Part shown: positions 27,690 to 36,335 of the stretch, in pieces
Numbering within the stretch: the first letter of the stretch is position 1
Layout of the letters: every line of letters starts with the position of its first letter
Assembly: GCF_003206645.1 (NCBI RefSeq)
Contig: NZ_PZJP01000005.1
Location: 432,904-496,903 of the forward strand
Direction: 5' to 3'
DNA from: Salinicola aestuarinus
GTDB lineage: Bacteria; Pseudomonadota; Gammaproteobacteria; Pseudomonadales; Halomonadaceae
Length of the DNA stretch: 64,000 bases
The notes under the pieces: model-generated
The model's database searches: none
What the model saw: only the letters and a program-made list of their open reading frames with translations
Told to the model about the DNA's origin: nothing
Made by a program: the position numbers and the translations under genes

Positions 27690-28134
27690 GTGGCGCACTC
27701 CCGGAGAGGTTGGCAACAAATCGCGTGACGGCCGCCAAAGACGACCCTCACGGGCAGGGCGACTCCCTTGACTGAGCGTAGACCGCCGGCCGTGATCGGG
27801 AGGCGTTTTCACAGCAGTTCCTGCGCTGAATCGTGAGTCTCTGTTCGAAAAATAGTGACTCTCGGGTCGAAAAATTATGATCCGCCGATCGCTGAACCGT
27901 GAGTGCTCGGGTGGTCTGCGTGCCGGCGCGTGTGCCACAAGCTGTGAGACCTGGAGAGATAGCAGCGTCTTTGATGCGGTCAAGAGAGCCTGCGGCTTAG
28001 GGGGGCGGCACCGGCAAAAGTTCCGCCAGGCGCCGCCGATGTCACTCTTCGAGGGCGTGGCGCAACGCTTTCGGTGCGATGCAGGGTCGGCAAAGGCCCG
28101 GGCATGACCTGAGATTGGCGGGGAGCGGACGATC
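27690..28134. other. 445-base gene-poor interval before radC
   Basis: No convincing gene. The centre (27830-27880) is AT-rich and carries the 22-bp tandem repeat listed separately. It is the divergent promoter space of the exported-protein gene and radC. Confidence 0.5.
27833..27876. repeat. 22-bp tandem repeat, two copies
   Basis: Unit 1 begins GTGAGTCTCTGTTCGAAAAA and unit 2 GTGACTCTCGGGTCGAAAAA, each 22 bp and differing at only a few positions. A further GTGAGTGCTCGGG occurs at 27899-27911. TTCGAA-type AT cores inside GC-rich DNA suggest protein-binding sites upstream of radC, but nothing identifies the protein. Confidence 0.7.
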
Positions 28135-28809
28135 ATGGGAATACGTGACTGGCCGGAGGGGGAGCGGCCGCGAGAGAAACTGATGACGCTGGGATCGTCG
28201 GCGCTGTCGGACGCCGAGCTGCTGGCGATCTTCTTACGGGTTGGCGTCAAGGGACGCTCGGCCGTGGATCTGGCGCGGGATCTGCTGACCCGCTTCGGGG
28301 GGCTGCGGCCGCTGCTCGAGGCCGACCGCCACCGGTTCTGCGCCGAGCATGGCCTGGGCGAGGCGAGCTACGTGCAACTCCAGGCGACACTGGAGCTCTC
28401 CCGGCGGCACCTGGGGAGTCTACTCGAGCGCGATGCGCCACTGACGTCGCCGGCGCTGGTGCGACAGTTTCTCAGCGCGCAGTTGCGCCATCTCGAGCAC
28501 GAGGCGTTCGCCGCGCTCTTCCTCGACAGCCAGCATCGAGTGATCCGTTTCGAGATTCTCTCTGAGGGAACGCTCGACAGCGCCTCGGTCTACCCCCGCG
28601 AAGTCGCGAGGAAGGCCCTGGCTCGTAATGCCGGCGCGGTCATTTTCGCTCACAACCACCCATCCGGCGTCGCCGAGCCGAGCGACGCGGATCGGCGAAT
28701 CACCGACCGTCTGCGCGAGGCACTCGGGCTTTTCGACATTCGGGTGTTGGATCATTTCGTCATCGGGGACGGTGAGGTATCGTCTTTCGCCGAACGCGGC
28801 TGGCTTTGA
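28135..28809 (+). CDS. radC: RadC family JAB-domain protein
   Basis: 224 residues. N-terminal helix-hairpin-helix-like UPF0758 part ([32 protein letters not shown]), then a JAB/MPN domain with the metal motif [14 protein letters not shown] (His-x-His-x10-Asp) and the glutamate in [15 protein letters not shown]. The name is historical; a role in DNA repair is unproven. It usually lies next to coaBC and before rpmB; the second neighbour is conserved here. Confidence 0.95.
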   Translation: MGIRDWPEGERPREKLMTLGSSALSDAELLAIFLRVGVKGRSAVDLARDLLTRFGGLRPLLEADRHRFCAEHGLGEASYVQLQATLELSRRHLGSLLERDAPLTSPALVRQFLSAQLRHLEHEAFAALFLDSQHRVIRFEILSEGTLDSASVYPREVARKALARNAGAVIFAHNHPSGVAEPSDADRRITDRLREALGLFDIRVLDHFVIGDGEVSSFAERGWL

Positions 28810-28895
28810 CGTCTCTTGCGTGAACCTCTCGAAGCAGGCCAAACCGCTCGATCGCCTCGAATCACTCTGATTTATGACGAAATCCGGGCTGAAAC

Positions 28896-28924
28896 TTGCG
28901 GGGGTATGCCCCCTCTGGTATAAA
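28896..28924 (+). promoter_or_regulatory. Promoter of rpmB-rpmG
   Basis: TTGCGG (28896-28901), 17-base spacer, TATAAA (28919-28924), a strong sigma-70 match. The GC-rich block between -10 and the start (GCGG.. after CCTTTG) may be the stringent discriminator area. Leader of about 125 bases. Confidence 0.85.
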
Positions 28925-28974
28925 GTACGCCCTTTGAATCAGGGCAGAAGGCGGATGCCGGCCAGCGCGACCTT

Positions 28975-28992
28975 TCTAGACGTGAGTCTAGA
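28975..28992 (+). promoter_or_regulatory. Leader hairpin with GUGA tetraloop before rpmB
   Basis: TCTAGAC-GTGA-GTCTAGA: a perfect 7-bp stem closed by a GNRA tetraloop, inside the presumed 5' leader of the rpmB-rpmG mRNA, 63 bases before the rpmB ATG. It may be a binding site for feedback control by a ribosomal protein; this is an inference from position. Confidence 0.5.
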
Positions 28993-29055
28993 CCCAAGTC
29001 GCTGCGTGGTTTGCCCGATCTGATCTGCACAACACGCCAGTGGTCGGAGGCTTCC

Positions 29056-29289
29056 ATGTCCCAAGTTTGTCAGGTTACCGGTAAGCGTCCGGTGACTGGT
29101 AATAACGTCTCGCACTCTCAGCGCAAGACGCGTCGTCGTTTCGTCCCCAACCTGCATACGCATCGTTTCTGGGTCGAGTCCGAAAAACGTTTCGTCAAGC
29201 TGCGTATCTCTACCAAGGGTATGCGCATCATCGACAAGAAGGGCATCGAAGCGGTGCTCGGCGATATGCGCAAGCGCGACGCCAAGTAA
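29056..29289 (+). CDS. rpmB: 50S ribosomal protein bL28
   Basis: 77 residues. [20 protein letters not shown] is the signature start; [19 protein letters not shown] and the basic tail MRKRDAK complete the match to E. coli L28 (78 residues). ATG 29056 has GGAGG upstream. In operon with rpmG, 15 bases apart. Confidence 0.98.
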   Translation: MSQVCQVTGKRPVTGNNVSHSQRKTRRRFVPNLHTHRFWVESEKRFVKLRISTKGMRIIDKKGIEAVLGDMRKRDAK

Positions 29290-29304
29290 TCAAGGAGCCT
29301 AGAG

Positions 29305-29460
29305 ATGCGTGACAAGATCAAGTTGGTGTCGAGCGCCGGTACGGGCCATTTCTACACCACGGCAAAGAACAAGCGTAACACTCCGGACAAGCTGGAATTC
29401 AAAAAGTACGATCCGGTCGTTCGCAAGCACGTCATCTACAAGGAAGCCAAGATCAAGTGA
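29305..29460 (+). CDS. rpmG: 50S ribosomal protein bL33
   Basis: 51 residues, read directly from the sequence: begins [19 protein letters not shown], contains [19 protein letters not shown] and ends KEAKIK. It lacks the two CxxC pairs, so it is the zinc-free (C-minus) type common in gammaproteobacteria. GGAG lies upstream of ATG 29305, and a strong terminator follows at once. Confidence 0.97.
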   Translation: MRDKIKLVSSAGTGHFYTTAKNKRNTPDKLEFKKYDPVVRKHVIYKEAKIK

Positions 29461-29490
29461 TCTGGCAGTTGCCTTCGTAGAAGTCAGTTG

Positions 29491-29518
29491 AAAAAACCCG
29501 GTCCCGACCGGGTTTTTT
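29491..29518 (+). terminator. Intrinsic terminator of rpmB-rpmG
   Basis: AAAAAACCCGGT-CCCG-ACCGGGTTTTTT: long A-T-flanked GC stem followed by TTTTTT, 30 bases after rpmG. Confidence 0.95.
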
Positions 29519-29567
29519 CGTTTCTGTCCGGTCGAACCTCGAGCGCCCGTCCTACCGAGAGTCAGTC

Positions 29568-30383
29568 ATGCCCGAGCTGCCCGAAGTCGAAACCACCCGT
29601 CGAGGGATTGCGCCACACGTCGAGGATCGAGAGATCGTCGAAGTGATCGTTCGCCAGCGGCGATTCCGCGTGCCGGTGCCGTCGGATGTGGAAGAGAGCC
29701 TGATCGGCTCGCGCTTCGGCGAGCTTACGCGTCGGGCCAAGTACCTGCTCCTGCCAGTGGGGGAGCGCACGCTGCTCTGGCATCTCGGTATGTCGGGAAG
29801 CCTGCGCCTCGCCCGTGTGGGAGATCAGCCGCGCAAGCACGACCATGTCGACGTGGTGTTCGATGACGGCGCCATCCTGCGCTATCACGATCCGCGTCGT
29901 TTCGGCTTCGTCGACTGGCTCGCCGGTGATGTCGACACCGATACTCGGCTGGCGCGTCTGGGGCCGGAGCCGTTGTCGTCGGCATTCGACGGCGATCGGC
30001 TCTATCAGCTATCGCGGGGGCGACGGGCGGCGGTCAAGCCGTTCATCATGGACAATGCCGTCGTCGTCGGGGTGGGTAACATCTACGCCACCGAGGCGCT
30101 GTTTCTGGCGGGAATCGATCCGCGCCGCGCGGCCGGACGCGTCTCCCGCGAGCGCTATGCGCGTCTGGCCGAGGCGATCAAAGAGGTGCTGGCCGCGGCG
30201 ATCACCCAGGGCGGCACCACGCTTCGTGATTTCGTCAGTGGTACCGGCGAGCCGGGCTATTTCGCCCAGCGCCTCAATGTCTATGGTCGAGCCGGGCAGC
30301 CGTGTCGTCGCTGCGGCGCCGAGCTGCGTCAGATCGTGCTGGGTCAGCGCGCCAGCGTCTTCTGTCCGATCTGTCAGCGCTGA
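29568..30383 (+). CDS. mutM: Formamidopyrimidine-DNA glycosylase
   Basis: 271 residues. Removes 8-oxoguanine and nicks the abasic site. The catalytic N-terminus is [12 protein letters not shown] (Pro and Glu at positions 2-3 of the precursor); Lys in [19 protein letters not shown] is the beta-sheet core; the C-terminal zinc finger has CRRC (about 245-248) and CPIC (about 266-269). Length as E. coli MutM. Linkage with rpmB-rpmG is conserved in enterics. Confidence 0.97.
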   Translation: MPELPEVETTRRGIAPHVEDREIVEVIVRQRRFRVPVPSDVEESLIGSRFGELTRRAKYLLLPVGERTLLWHLGMSGSLRLARVGDQPRKHDHVDVVFDDGAILRYHDPRRFGFVDWLAGDVDTDTRLARLGPEPLSSAFDGDRLYQLSRGRRAAVKPFIMDNAVVVGVGNIYATEALFLAGIDPRRAAGRVSRERYARLAEAIKEVLAAAITQGGTTLRDFVSGTGEPGYFAQRLNVYGRAGQPCRRCGAELRQIVLGQRASVFCPICQR

Positions 30384-30596
30384 ACCTCGGCCGCTCTCAA
30401 TCAACACAACGTCGGTCGCCGGGAATTCGGTGGTCGATTGCCGGTCTCAGATGCCAGGCCGCATCTGACGAGATCGCGGACTCGTGACGTCTTGGCGTCG
30501 TCGTTCGGCGCGTTAGAATGCCCACCCAACGACGCTCGAGACGATCACATCCGACGGGCTCTACCCGACACCTCACCAATGCTCATGGAGTCCCCT

Positions 30597-31787
30597 GTGC
30601 CTCAAGCTCTGCGCCTCAAGAAGAACGCCGACCGTCGCCTCAAGGCAGGTCACCTCTGGCTCTACTCCAACGAGATCGACATTCAGGCGACGCCGCTGAA
30701 AGGGTTCGAACCCGGCGCACAGGTCGTCATCGAGGCGGCCAACGGCAAGGCGCTGGGCGTGGCCTACGTCAACCCGCATTCGCTGATCTGCGCCCGGGTC
30801 GTCTCCCGCGATGCCGAAGTGCGGCTCGACCGTTCACTGCTGGTGCACCGTTTCAATCAGGCGCTGGCACTGCGCGATGCGCTCTACGACAAACCCTTCT
30901 ATCGCCTGGTGCACGGCGAGGGCGACCTCCTGCCCGGGCTGATCGTCGACCGCTTCGGCGACATCGTCGTCGTGCAGCTCAATACGCTGGGGATGGAGGC
31001 GGTTCGCGACGAGGTGGTCGCGGCGCTGGAAAAGGTACTGTCACCGCAGGCGATCGTGTTCAAGAACGACTCCAGCGGTCGGCGGCTGGAGAAACTCGAA
31101 TCCGAAGTCTCGGTGGTGTATGGCGAGCTGCCCGATGAGGTGTTGATCGAGGAGAACGGCGTGCGCTTTGCGGTGCCCGTCATCGACGGCCAGAAGACCG
31201 GCTGGTTCTTCGATCACCGAGCCAACCGTGCCTGGCTCAACGGCCTGGTCGCCGGCAAGCGCGTGCTCGACCTCTTCAGCTACGTCGGTGGCTGGGGCGT
31301 GCAGGCGGCGGCTCACGGCGCCAGCGAAGTCCTGTGTGTCGATTCCTCCCAGGCTGCGCTCGATCGCGTCGCCGACAACGCGGCGCTCAATGGTCTTCAC
31401 GAGCAGGTCGCCGTAGGCCAGGGCGATGTCTTCGAGGCACTGACGGCGCTGCGTGCCGAAGGTGAGCGTTTCGACGTTGTGGTTCTCGATCCGCCGGCGT
31501 TCATCAAGAAGCGCAAGGACATCACCAACGGCGAACGCGCCTACGCGCGTCTCAACCGCGAAGCCATGCGCCTGCTCGGCCGCGACGGCCTGTTGATGAC
31601 GGCTTCCTGCTCGATGCACCTGGCCGAAGAGCGGCTGGTCGAGAGCGTGCGTGGCGCAGTTCGCCATCAGGACCGTCACGGTCAGATCCTCTACCGCGGC
31701 GGCCAGTCGGGGGATCACCCGATTCACCCCGCCATCCCCGAGACCGCTTACTTGAAAGCGCTGGGTGTGCGGGTCTTCCGCAACTGA
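30597..31787 (+). CDS. rlmI: 23S rRNA (cytosine(1962)-C5)-methyltransferase
   Basis: 396 residues. An N-terminal PUA domain (LRLKKNADRRLKAGHLWLYSNE) precedes a Rossmann methyltransferase with VLDLFSYVGGWGVQAAAHGA as the SAM site, VVLDPPAFIKKRKD (the DPPAF motif) and the catalytic cysteine in MTASCSMHL. GTG 30597 has GGAG six bases upstream and gives the family N-terminus; two in-frame ATGs just before it (30579, 30585) have no ribosome-binding site. Sure of function, moderately sure of start. Confidence 0.92.
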   Translation: MPQALRLKKNADRRLKAGHLWLYSNEIDIQATPLKGFEPGAQVVIEAANGKALGVAYVNPHSLICARVVSRDAEVRLDRSLLVHRFNQALALRDALYDKPFYRLVHGEGDLLPGLIVDRFGDIVVVQLNTLGMEAVRDEVVAALEKVLSPQAIVFKNDSSGRRLEKLESEVSVVYGELPDEVLIEENGVRFAVPVIDGQKTGWFFDHRANRAWLNGLVAGKRVLDLFSYVGGWGVQAAAHGASEVLCVDSSQAALDRVADNAALNGLHEQVAVGQGDVFEALTALRAEGERFDVVVLDPPAFIKKRKDITNGERAYARLNREAMRLLGRDGLLMTASCSMHLAEERLVESVRGAVRHQDRHGQILYRGGQSGDHPIHPAIPETAYLKALGVRVFRN

Positions 31788-31791
31788 TGCC

Positions 31792-32121
31792 ATGACGCCC
31801 TTCGCCGACAAGACCTGCGTCTTTCGCCACCCCAACACGATGCTAGTCAGCCATGTGCGCAACGTGCTCGACAGTGCGGGGATCGAGGCGACACTGCGCA
31901 ACATGACCCTCGCGGGTGGCGCCGGCGAGCTGCCACTAGATCAGTGCGAAGCGGAGGTCTGGGTGGCGCAGGACGAGGCTGTCCTCGCCGAGCCCCTGGT
32001 GCGCGAAGCGCTTGACGGCCCGGCCTTGCGGACGCCGGGCTGGCGTTGCTTTCACTGCGGCGAGTGGCTGGAAGGCGCCTTTGATACCTGCTGGCAGTGC
32101 GGGGCGCCGCGCCCCGCCTGA
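31792..32121 (+). CDS. DUF2007 / zinc-ribbon protein
   Basis: 109 residues. N-terminal DUF2007-type fold (FRHPNTMLVSHVRNVLDSAGIEATL; found in PII-like small regulatory proteins) followed by a C-terminal zinc ribbon CFHCGEWLEGAFDTCWQCG. No function is established. ATG 31792 lies 4 bases after the rlmI stop, so translation is probably coupled; it has no Shine-Dalgarno of its own. Confidence 0.8.
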   Translation: MTPFADKTCVFRHPNTMLVSHVRNVLDSAGIEATLRNMTLAGGAGELPLDQCEAEVWVAQDEAVLAEPLVREALDGPALRTPGWRCFHCGEWLEGAFDTCWQCGAPRPA

Positions 32122-32189
32122 GCTGTCGTTCGACGGGCGGGGAGGGGCGTTGGGTCGCTTCCCGCTGCGCCAACCTGGGGAGCCAGACG

Positions 32190-32630
32190 ATGGAGTGGGA
32201 CCACGCCGAGCCGTTCGTTCTCGACCTTTGGGTCGAGGCTTCTGCTATCGACCACTACGGTCACGTCAACAACGCCGAGTATCTTCGCTGGATCGAGCGG
32301 GCGAGCTGGGCGCACTCCGGGGCGCTGGGGCTCAGCCTTGACGACTATCGTGCGCTCGATCGAGCGATGGTGGTCCACCGCCACGAGCTCGACTATCTGT
32401 CGCCGGCGTTCGAGCATGATCGTCTGGCCCTGGCTACCTGGATCGTCGCCTGCGACGGGCGTCTCACCCTCGAACGCCGCTTCCAGCTCATCCATGTCGA
32501 TACCGGGCGAACCCTGCTTCGCGCCCACACCCGTTTCGCCTGTATCGCGCTCTCGAGCGGCCGTCCCCGACGAATGCCGCCGAGTTTCGTCGAGGCCTAT
32601 GCGGGGGCCTGTAGGCCGTTGCCTGACTGA
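32190..32630 (+). CDS. Acyl-CoA thioesterase, 4HBT hot-dog family
   Basis: 146 residues with the single hot-dog fold of the YbgC/FadM group: EASAIDHYGHVNNAEYLRWIERA contains the catalytic Asp and the HVNN motif; MVVHRHELDYLSPAFEHDRL follows. Probably hydrolyses acyl-CoA thioesters; chain length unknown. ATG 32190 has GGGGAG upstream, preferred to the earlier frame start that overlaps the zinc-ribbon gene. Confidence 0.9.
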   Translation: MEWDHAEPFVLDLWVEASAIDHYGHVNNAEYLRWIERASWAHSGALGLSLDDYRALDRAMVVHRHELDYLSPAFEHDRLALATWIVACDGRLTLERRFQLIHVDTGRTLLRAHTRFACIALSSGRPRRMPPSFVEAYAGACRPLPD

Positions 32631-32823
32631 GGCCGTCCCGGTCTGTCGATAGAAATATCGTCTGCTCAACGCGTAAATTCAGGATTTTATTTCGCAGCGT
32701 GGGCGGTTTTCGCGACAATTTCGTCTTTTGCGCAGACCTATTCCGACGACAGGAAGCGGCGTGCTGTAATCCGGTAATGCGCTTTTTCGCTAGTCATTTG
32801 CCCGCCATTACCAGGAGTCGGCC

Positions 32824-33942
32824 ATGCGTATCGGTGTCCCCAAAGAGATCAAGAACCACGAGTACCGCGTCGCACTGACGCCGGGTGGCGTCCGTGAACT
32901 CGTCGAGCGCGGTCACCGCGTGCAGGTACAGTGTGACGCCGGCAGTGGCGCGGGCTACAGCGACGAGGCATTTCGCGACGCCGGGGCCGAGCTGATCCGT
33001 GACGTCGACGCGCTGTGGGCCACGGCGGAGACGATCCTCAAGGTCAAGGAGCCGCAGCCGGAAGAGGTGGCGCGCCTGCGTCCCGAGCAGGTGCTGTTCA
33101 CCTACCTGCACCTGGCCGCTGAGGAGCGTCTGACGCGGGGACTGATCGAGAGCGGGGCGACCTGTATCGCCTACGAAACCATGACCGATGACCAGGGGGG
33201 GTTGCCGCTGCTGGCGCCGATGAGCCGCGTCGCCGGGCGAATGGCGGTCCAGGCCGGGGCGCACAGCCTGGAGAAGGCTCAGGGCGGTTCCGGCATTCTG
33301 CTTCCCGGCGTGCCGGGTGTCGCACCCGCGAAGGTGACCGTGATCGGTGGGGGCGTCGTCGGCGAGAACGCCGCGCGGATGGCGCTGGGCCTCGGCGCTG
33401 AGGTCACGATTCTCGACCGCTCGCTGCCGCGTCTCGAGGTGCTGGATCACCGCTATCAGGGGCAGATTCGTACCGTCTATTCGACTGCCGAGACGCTTGA
33501 TATCGCAGTGCGCGAGTCCGATCTGATCATCGGTGCTGTCCTCGTACCCGGTGCCGCCGCGCCCAAGCTGATCACCCGCGCCATGCTGGCGGACATGAAG
33601 CCGGGCAGCGTGCTGGTGGATGTCGCCATCGACCAGGGCGGCTGCTTCGAGACCAGTCGGCCCACGACCCACGCCGACCCCAGCTACCTCGTCGACGGTA
33701 TCGTCCACTACTGCGTGGCCAACATGCCGGGCGCGGTGGCAAGAACCTCCACGCAGGCGCTGACCAATGCCACGCTGCCGTTTGTGCTGGCGCTGGCAGA
33801 GAAGGGCGCCAGGCAGGCCCTGGCCGACGACCCGCATTTCCTCGCCGGGCTCAACGTCCACGCCGGTCAGGTGACCTACGCGGCGGTGGGCGAGGCGTTC
33901 GGGTTCGATGTCGCCGATGCCAGGCGCTGCATCGAAAGCTGA
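32824..33942 (+). CDS. ald: Alanine dehydrogenase
   Basis: 372 residues. NAD-dependent interconversion of L-alanine and pyruvate plus ammonia. N-terminus [20 protein letters not shown] with the substrate-binding Arg and Lys, catalytic His in [12 protein letters not shown]-binding [21 protein letters not shown] (about residues 168-188), and [16 protein letters not shown] near the end. AGGAG precedes ATG 32824. The 190-base upstream gap is AT-rich around 32680-32700 and could hold Lrp-type sites, but no divergent regulator is present. Confidence 0.97.
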   Translation: MRIGVPKEIKNHEYRVALTPGGVRELVERGHRVQVQCDAGSGAGYSDEAFRDAGAELIRDVDALWATAETILKVKEPQPEEVARLRPEQVLFTYLHLAAEERLTRGLIESGATCIAYETMTDDQGGLPLLAPMSRVAGRMAVQAGAHSLEKAQGGSGILLPGVPGVAPAKVTVIGGGVVGENAARMALGLGAEVTILDRSLPRLEVLDHRYQGQIRTVYSTAETLDIAVRESDLIIGAVLVPGAAAPKLITRAMLADMKPGSVLVDVAIDQGGCFETSRPTTHADPSYLVDGIVHYCVANMPGAVARTSTQALTNATLPFVLALAEKGARQALADDPHFLAGLNVHAGQVTYAAVGEAFGFDVADARRCIES

Positions 33943-34083
33943 TTCAGACGCCGACCGCCTGGCCGCGGTCAGCCGAGTCGACGGCCGCCGTTGTGGCGAC
34001 CGATTTAGCCAGGGGGCGAGGCCGAGTCGCCGGTCTCGCCCCTGACTGTCTCGAAAGCGACACCCGCGGGGAAAAGTGCTTGA

Positions 34084-34119
34084 GTCTCTCTATATGAGAC
34101 GAACTCGATTGGGCGTCTC
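34084..34119. promoter_or_regulatory. Inverted GTCTC/GAGAC repeats before the IclR gene
   Basis: GTCTC-TCTATAT-GAGAC (34084-34100) and a second partner GTCTC at 34115-34119 (AGACG..CGTCT) lie 40-75 bases upstream of the IclR start. The position fits an autoregulatory operator; identity not provable here. Confidence 0.4.
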
Positions 34120-34157
34120 GGTATGCTCGAGAAAGATACCTATTTCGAGTTCCTGCC

Positions 34158-34958
34158 TTGGCTTCCCATTCTCGCGAACCTTCTCAGACACCTTCCACTT
34201 TGCGCCATGTCATGGGGCTTCTGCGTGCCACGGCCGCCTGCGGCGCGCGCGGTGCCAGCATCGACGATTACCTCGACGCGACGGAACTGAGTCGGCCGAC
34301 GATTTATCGGCTACTCAAGGGCTTGCGCGAAGAGGGGTTTCTGCGGCCTTCGCCGGTCCGCCACCGCTATCTGCTCGGCTACGAGCTGCTGGCACTCGGT
34401 GCGGAAGCCGGTAACGGTGCCAACCTGCGCGATCTCGCCCGTCCTCGACTGTTGACGCTGGCGCAGCAGCTCGGCGACAGCTTCTATCTCTTCGCCCATG
34501 ACGGGCGTCACGCGGTCTGCCTCGAGGTGCAGAACGGCGCCTACCCCGTCGGCAGTTTCGTGGCTTCGATCGGCGGGCGCGTGCTCCTGGGCGCCGGCCA
34601 GGCCTCGATTGCGCTTCTGGCGTCTTTGGCGAAAAGCGAGCGTGACTGGATTCTCGCCGCCAACCGGGATGAGCTGGCCAGCCGCTATGACATCGAGATC
34701 GACGCCGTCGAAGCGGAGATCGAACGGTGCGTCGAGCAGGGCTATGCGCGGGGGGTGGAAGGGTCGAGCCTGCCCGAGTTTACCGGGCTCGCCCTGCCGC
34801 TACTCGACCACAGTGGGCGCTGTCTCGGGGCGATGACCTGTTCGATGCTCAAGTCGCGGATGACACCCGAGCACCGCCGTGACGTGCTGGCCGGGATGGC
34901 CGAGCAGATCGAGGACCTGGTGACGCAAGCCCATGGCTTGCTGAGGGCGGACACATGA
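34158..34958 (+). CDS. IclR family transcriptional regulator
   Basis: 266 residues. The N-terminal winged helix-turn-helix is TLRHVMGLLRATAACGARGASIDDYLDATELSRPTIYRLLKGL in parts, the effector domain ends with FTGLALPLLDHSGRCLGAM, the IclR ligand-domain core. No ATG suits: TTG 34158 is the best start since the next ATG (in HVMGLL) would cut the first helix. It overlaps the oxidoreductase gene by 4 bp, so it heads an operon with it and the NhaC-type transporter, which it likely controls. Confidence 0.9.
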   Translation: MASHSREPSQTPSTLRHVMGLLRATAACGARGASIDDYLDATELSRPTIYRLLKGLREEGFLRPSPVRHRYLLGYELLALGAEAGNGANLRDLARPRLLTLAQQLGDSFYLFAHDGRHAVCLEVQNGAYPVGSFVASIGGRVLLGAGQASIALLASLAKSERDWILAANRDELASRYDIEIDAVEAEIERCVEQGYARGVEGSSLPEFTGLALPLLDHSGRCLGAMTCSMLKSRMTPEHRRDVLAGMAEQIEDLVTQAHGLLRADT

Positions 34959-36256
34959 GTCTGTCCAGCACCCGCCCCCATTTCCCCGCGCACCGTCGCC
35001 CCTGCGGCTGGCAGGCGCTGCTTTCCCCGGCTGCCGATAGACCGGCGCTTCACGGCGACCAGACGGCCGACGTGGTGATCGTGGGGGCTGGCTATACCGG
35101 TGTGGCCGTCGCGCAGACCTATCACGCCCTGGCACCGCAATCACGGATCGTCATGCTCGATGCCGAAACGGCAGGCGAGGGCAGCCCGGGGCGTAACTCT
35201 GGTTTCATGCTCGAGATCGCGCTGGCGGGAGATGCCTCGACGGGCGAGCTCGAACGGATGTCGGCGCTCAATGCCTTGAGCCGGCGCGCCATGGCGTCAC
35301 TGAAGTCGCAGGTCGACGCGAACGGTATCGACTGCCAGCTGCAACGGACTGGCACCTATCGCGCGGCGCGCGGCGCGGAAGGTCGCGCGTCTCTCTCTCG
35401 CTACCGTGAATTTCTCGCCGCCGCCGGACTCGAGTTTCAGGCGCTGGATCGCCGGGGGCTGGCATCGGCACTGGGCACTGACTACTACGCCGAGGGCCTC
35501 TACTCCCCCGACTGCTATCTGGTCCAGCCTGCCGCACTCATTCGTGGGCTGGTCTCGACGCTGCCTCAGGGGGTCGAGCTTTACGAGCGCTCGCCGGTCG
35601 TCGGCCTCTCGCGTGATGGCGATGCTTGGCGCGTCGTGACACCCGAGGGGACGGTGCGTGCCCGCCGAGTGGTGCTGGCCAATAACGCCTTTTCTCGGTC
35701 ACTGGGCGCGGATCGGTCCCGCCTCACCGCCATTTATACCTATGCCGCGTTGACGCCGCCGCTGACCCCCGAGATCAGCGCGGCCGTCGGCGGTGCGCCC
35801 TGGGGGCTGCTCCCGACCCACCGGCTGGGGTGCACGTTACGGACCACGGCGGATTCCCGCCTGATGATCCGAGCGCAGTACAGCTATGAGCGTGAACGTA
35901 ACAACGACGAGGTCGCGGCCGATCTCGCCGCCAGTCTCGTGGCGCGTTATCCGTCGCTCGACGGCATCGGCTTCGACAAGGTCTGGGGGGGCACCACGGG
36001 TCTCACCCATAACGGCGCGCCGTTATGGGGAGAGATCGAAGACGGCCTGTTCGTCTCTGCCGGTTGCAACGGCGGCGGCATCGTCAAGGGCACGGCGCTG
36101 GGGGATGCACTCGCCCGGCAGATGCTGGGGCATCCCTTGGCTGACATCCCCGCGCTCTTTGGCAAGCCCAGTTGGATGCCGCCGGAACCGATTCGTCGCT
36201 TGGGCTTTGAAGCGATTCGTCGCGTCGAGCAGCGCAAGGGGCGCGACGAGGCCTGA
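34955..36256 (+). CDS. FAD-dependent oxidoreductase (DAO family, PuuB-like)
   Basis: 433 residues. After about 38 leader residues comes VVIVGAGYTGVAVAQTYHAL (FAD Rossmann fold), then GEGSPGRNSGFML, a family motif after the second strand; the C-terminus has KVWGGTTGLTHNGAPLWGEIEDGLFVSAGCNGGGIVKG. The group includes gamma-glutamylputrescine oxidase and other amine oxidases, so an amine substrate is inferred. No signal peptide. ATG 34955 with GAGGG; translationally coupled to the IclR regulator. Confidence 0.82.
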   Translation: MSLSSTRPHFPAHRRPCGWQALLSPAADRPALHGDQTADVVIVGAGYTGVAVAQTYHALAPQSRIVMLDAETAGEGSPGRNSGFMLEIALAGDASTGELERMSALNALSRRAMASLKSQVDANGIDCQLQRTGTYRAARGAEGRASLSRYREFLAAAGLEFQALDRRGLASALGTDYYAEGLYSPDCYLVQPAALIRGLVSTLPQGVELYERSPVVGLSRDGDAWRVVTPEGTVRARRVVLANNAFSRSLGADRSRLTAIYTYAALTPPLTPEISAAVGGAPWGLLPTHRLGCTLRTTADSRLMIRAQYSYERERNNDEVAADLAASLVARYPSLDGIGFDKVWGGTTGLTHNGAPLWGEIEDGLFVSAGCNGGGIVKGTALGDALARQMLGHPLADIPALFGKPSWMPPEPIRRLGFEAIRRVEQRKGRDEA

Positions 36257-36335
36257 CACGACCTGGCCTTTGCGCCGCGTATCGAATAACCACAACTCGC
36301 ACCATGACATCCAAAACAGATAACAAGGAGTCAGC

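Noticed and set aside
27690..28250. N-terminal extension of the small exported protein to 320 residues
   Set aside because: The extension runs antisense through the radC start and lacks similarity; the signal peptide start at 27689 has a good ribosome-binding site.
30703..30722. GGGTTCGAACCC-like stretch resembling a tRNA T arm
   Set aside because: It lies inside the rlmI coding sequence, encodes a conserved GFEPGA region, and no acceptor, D or anticodon arm can be drawn around it.
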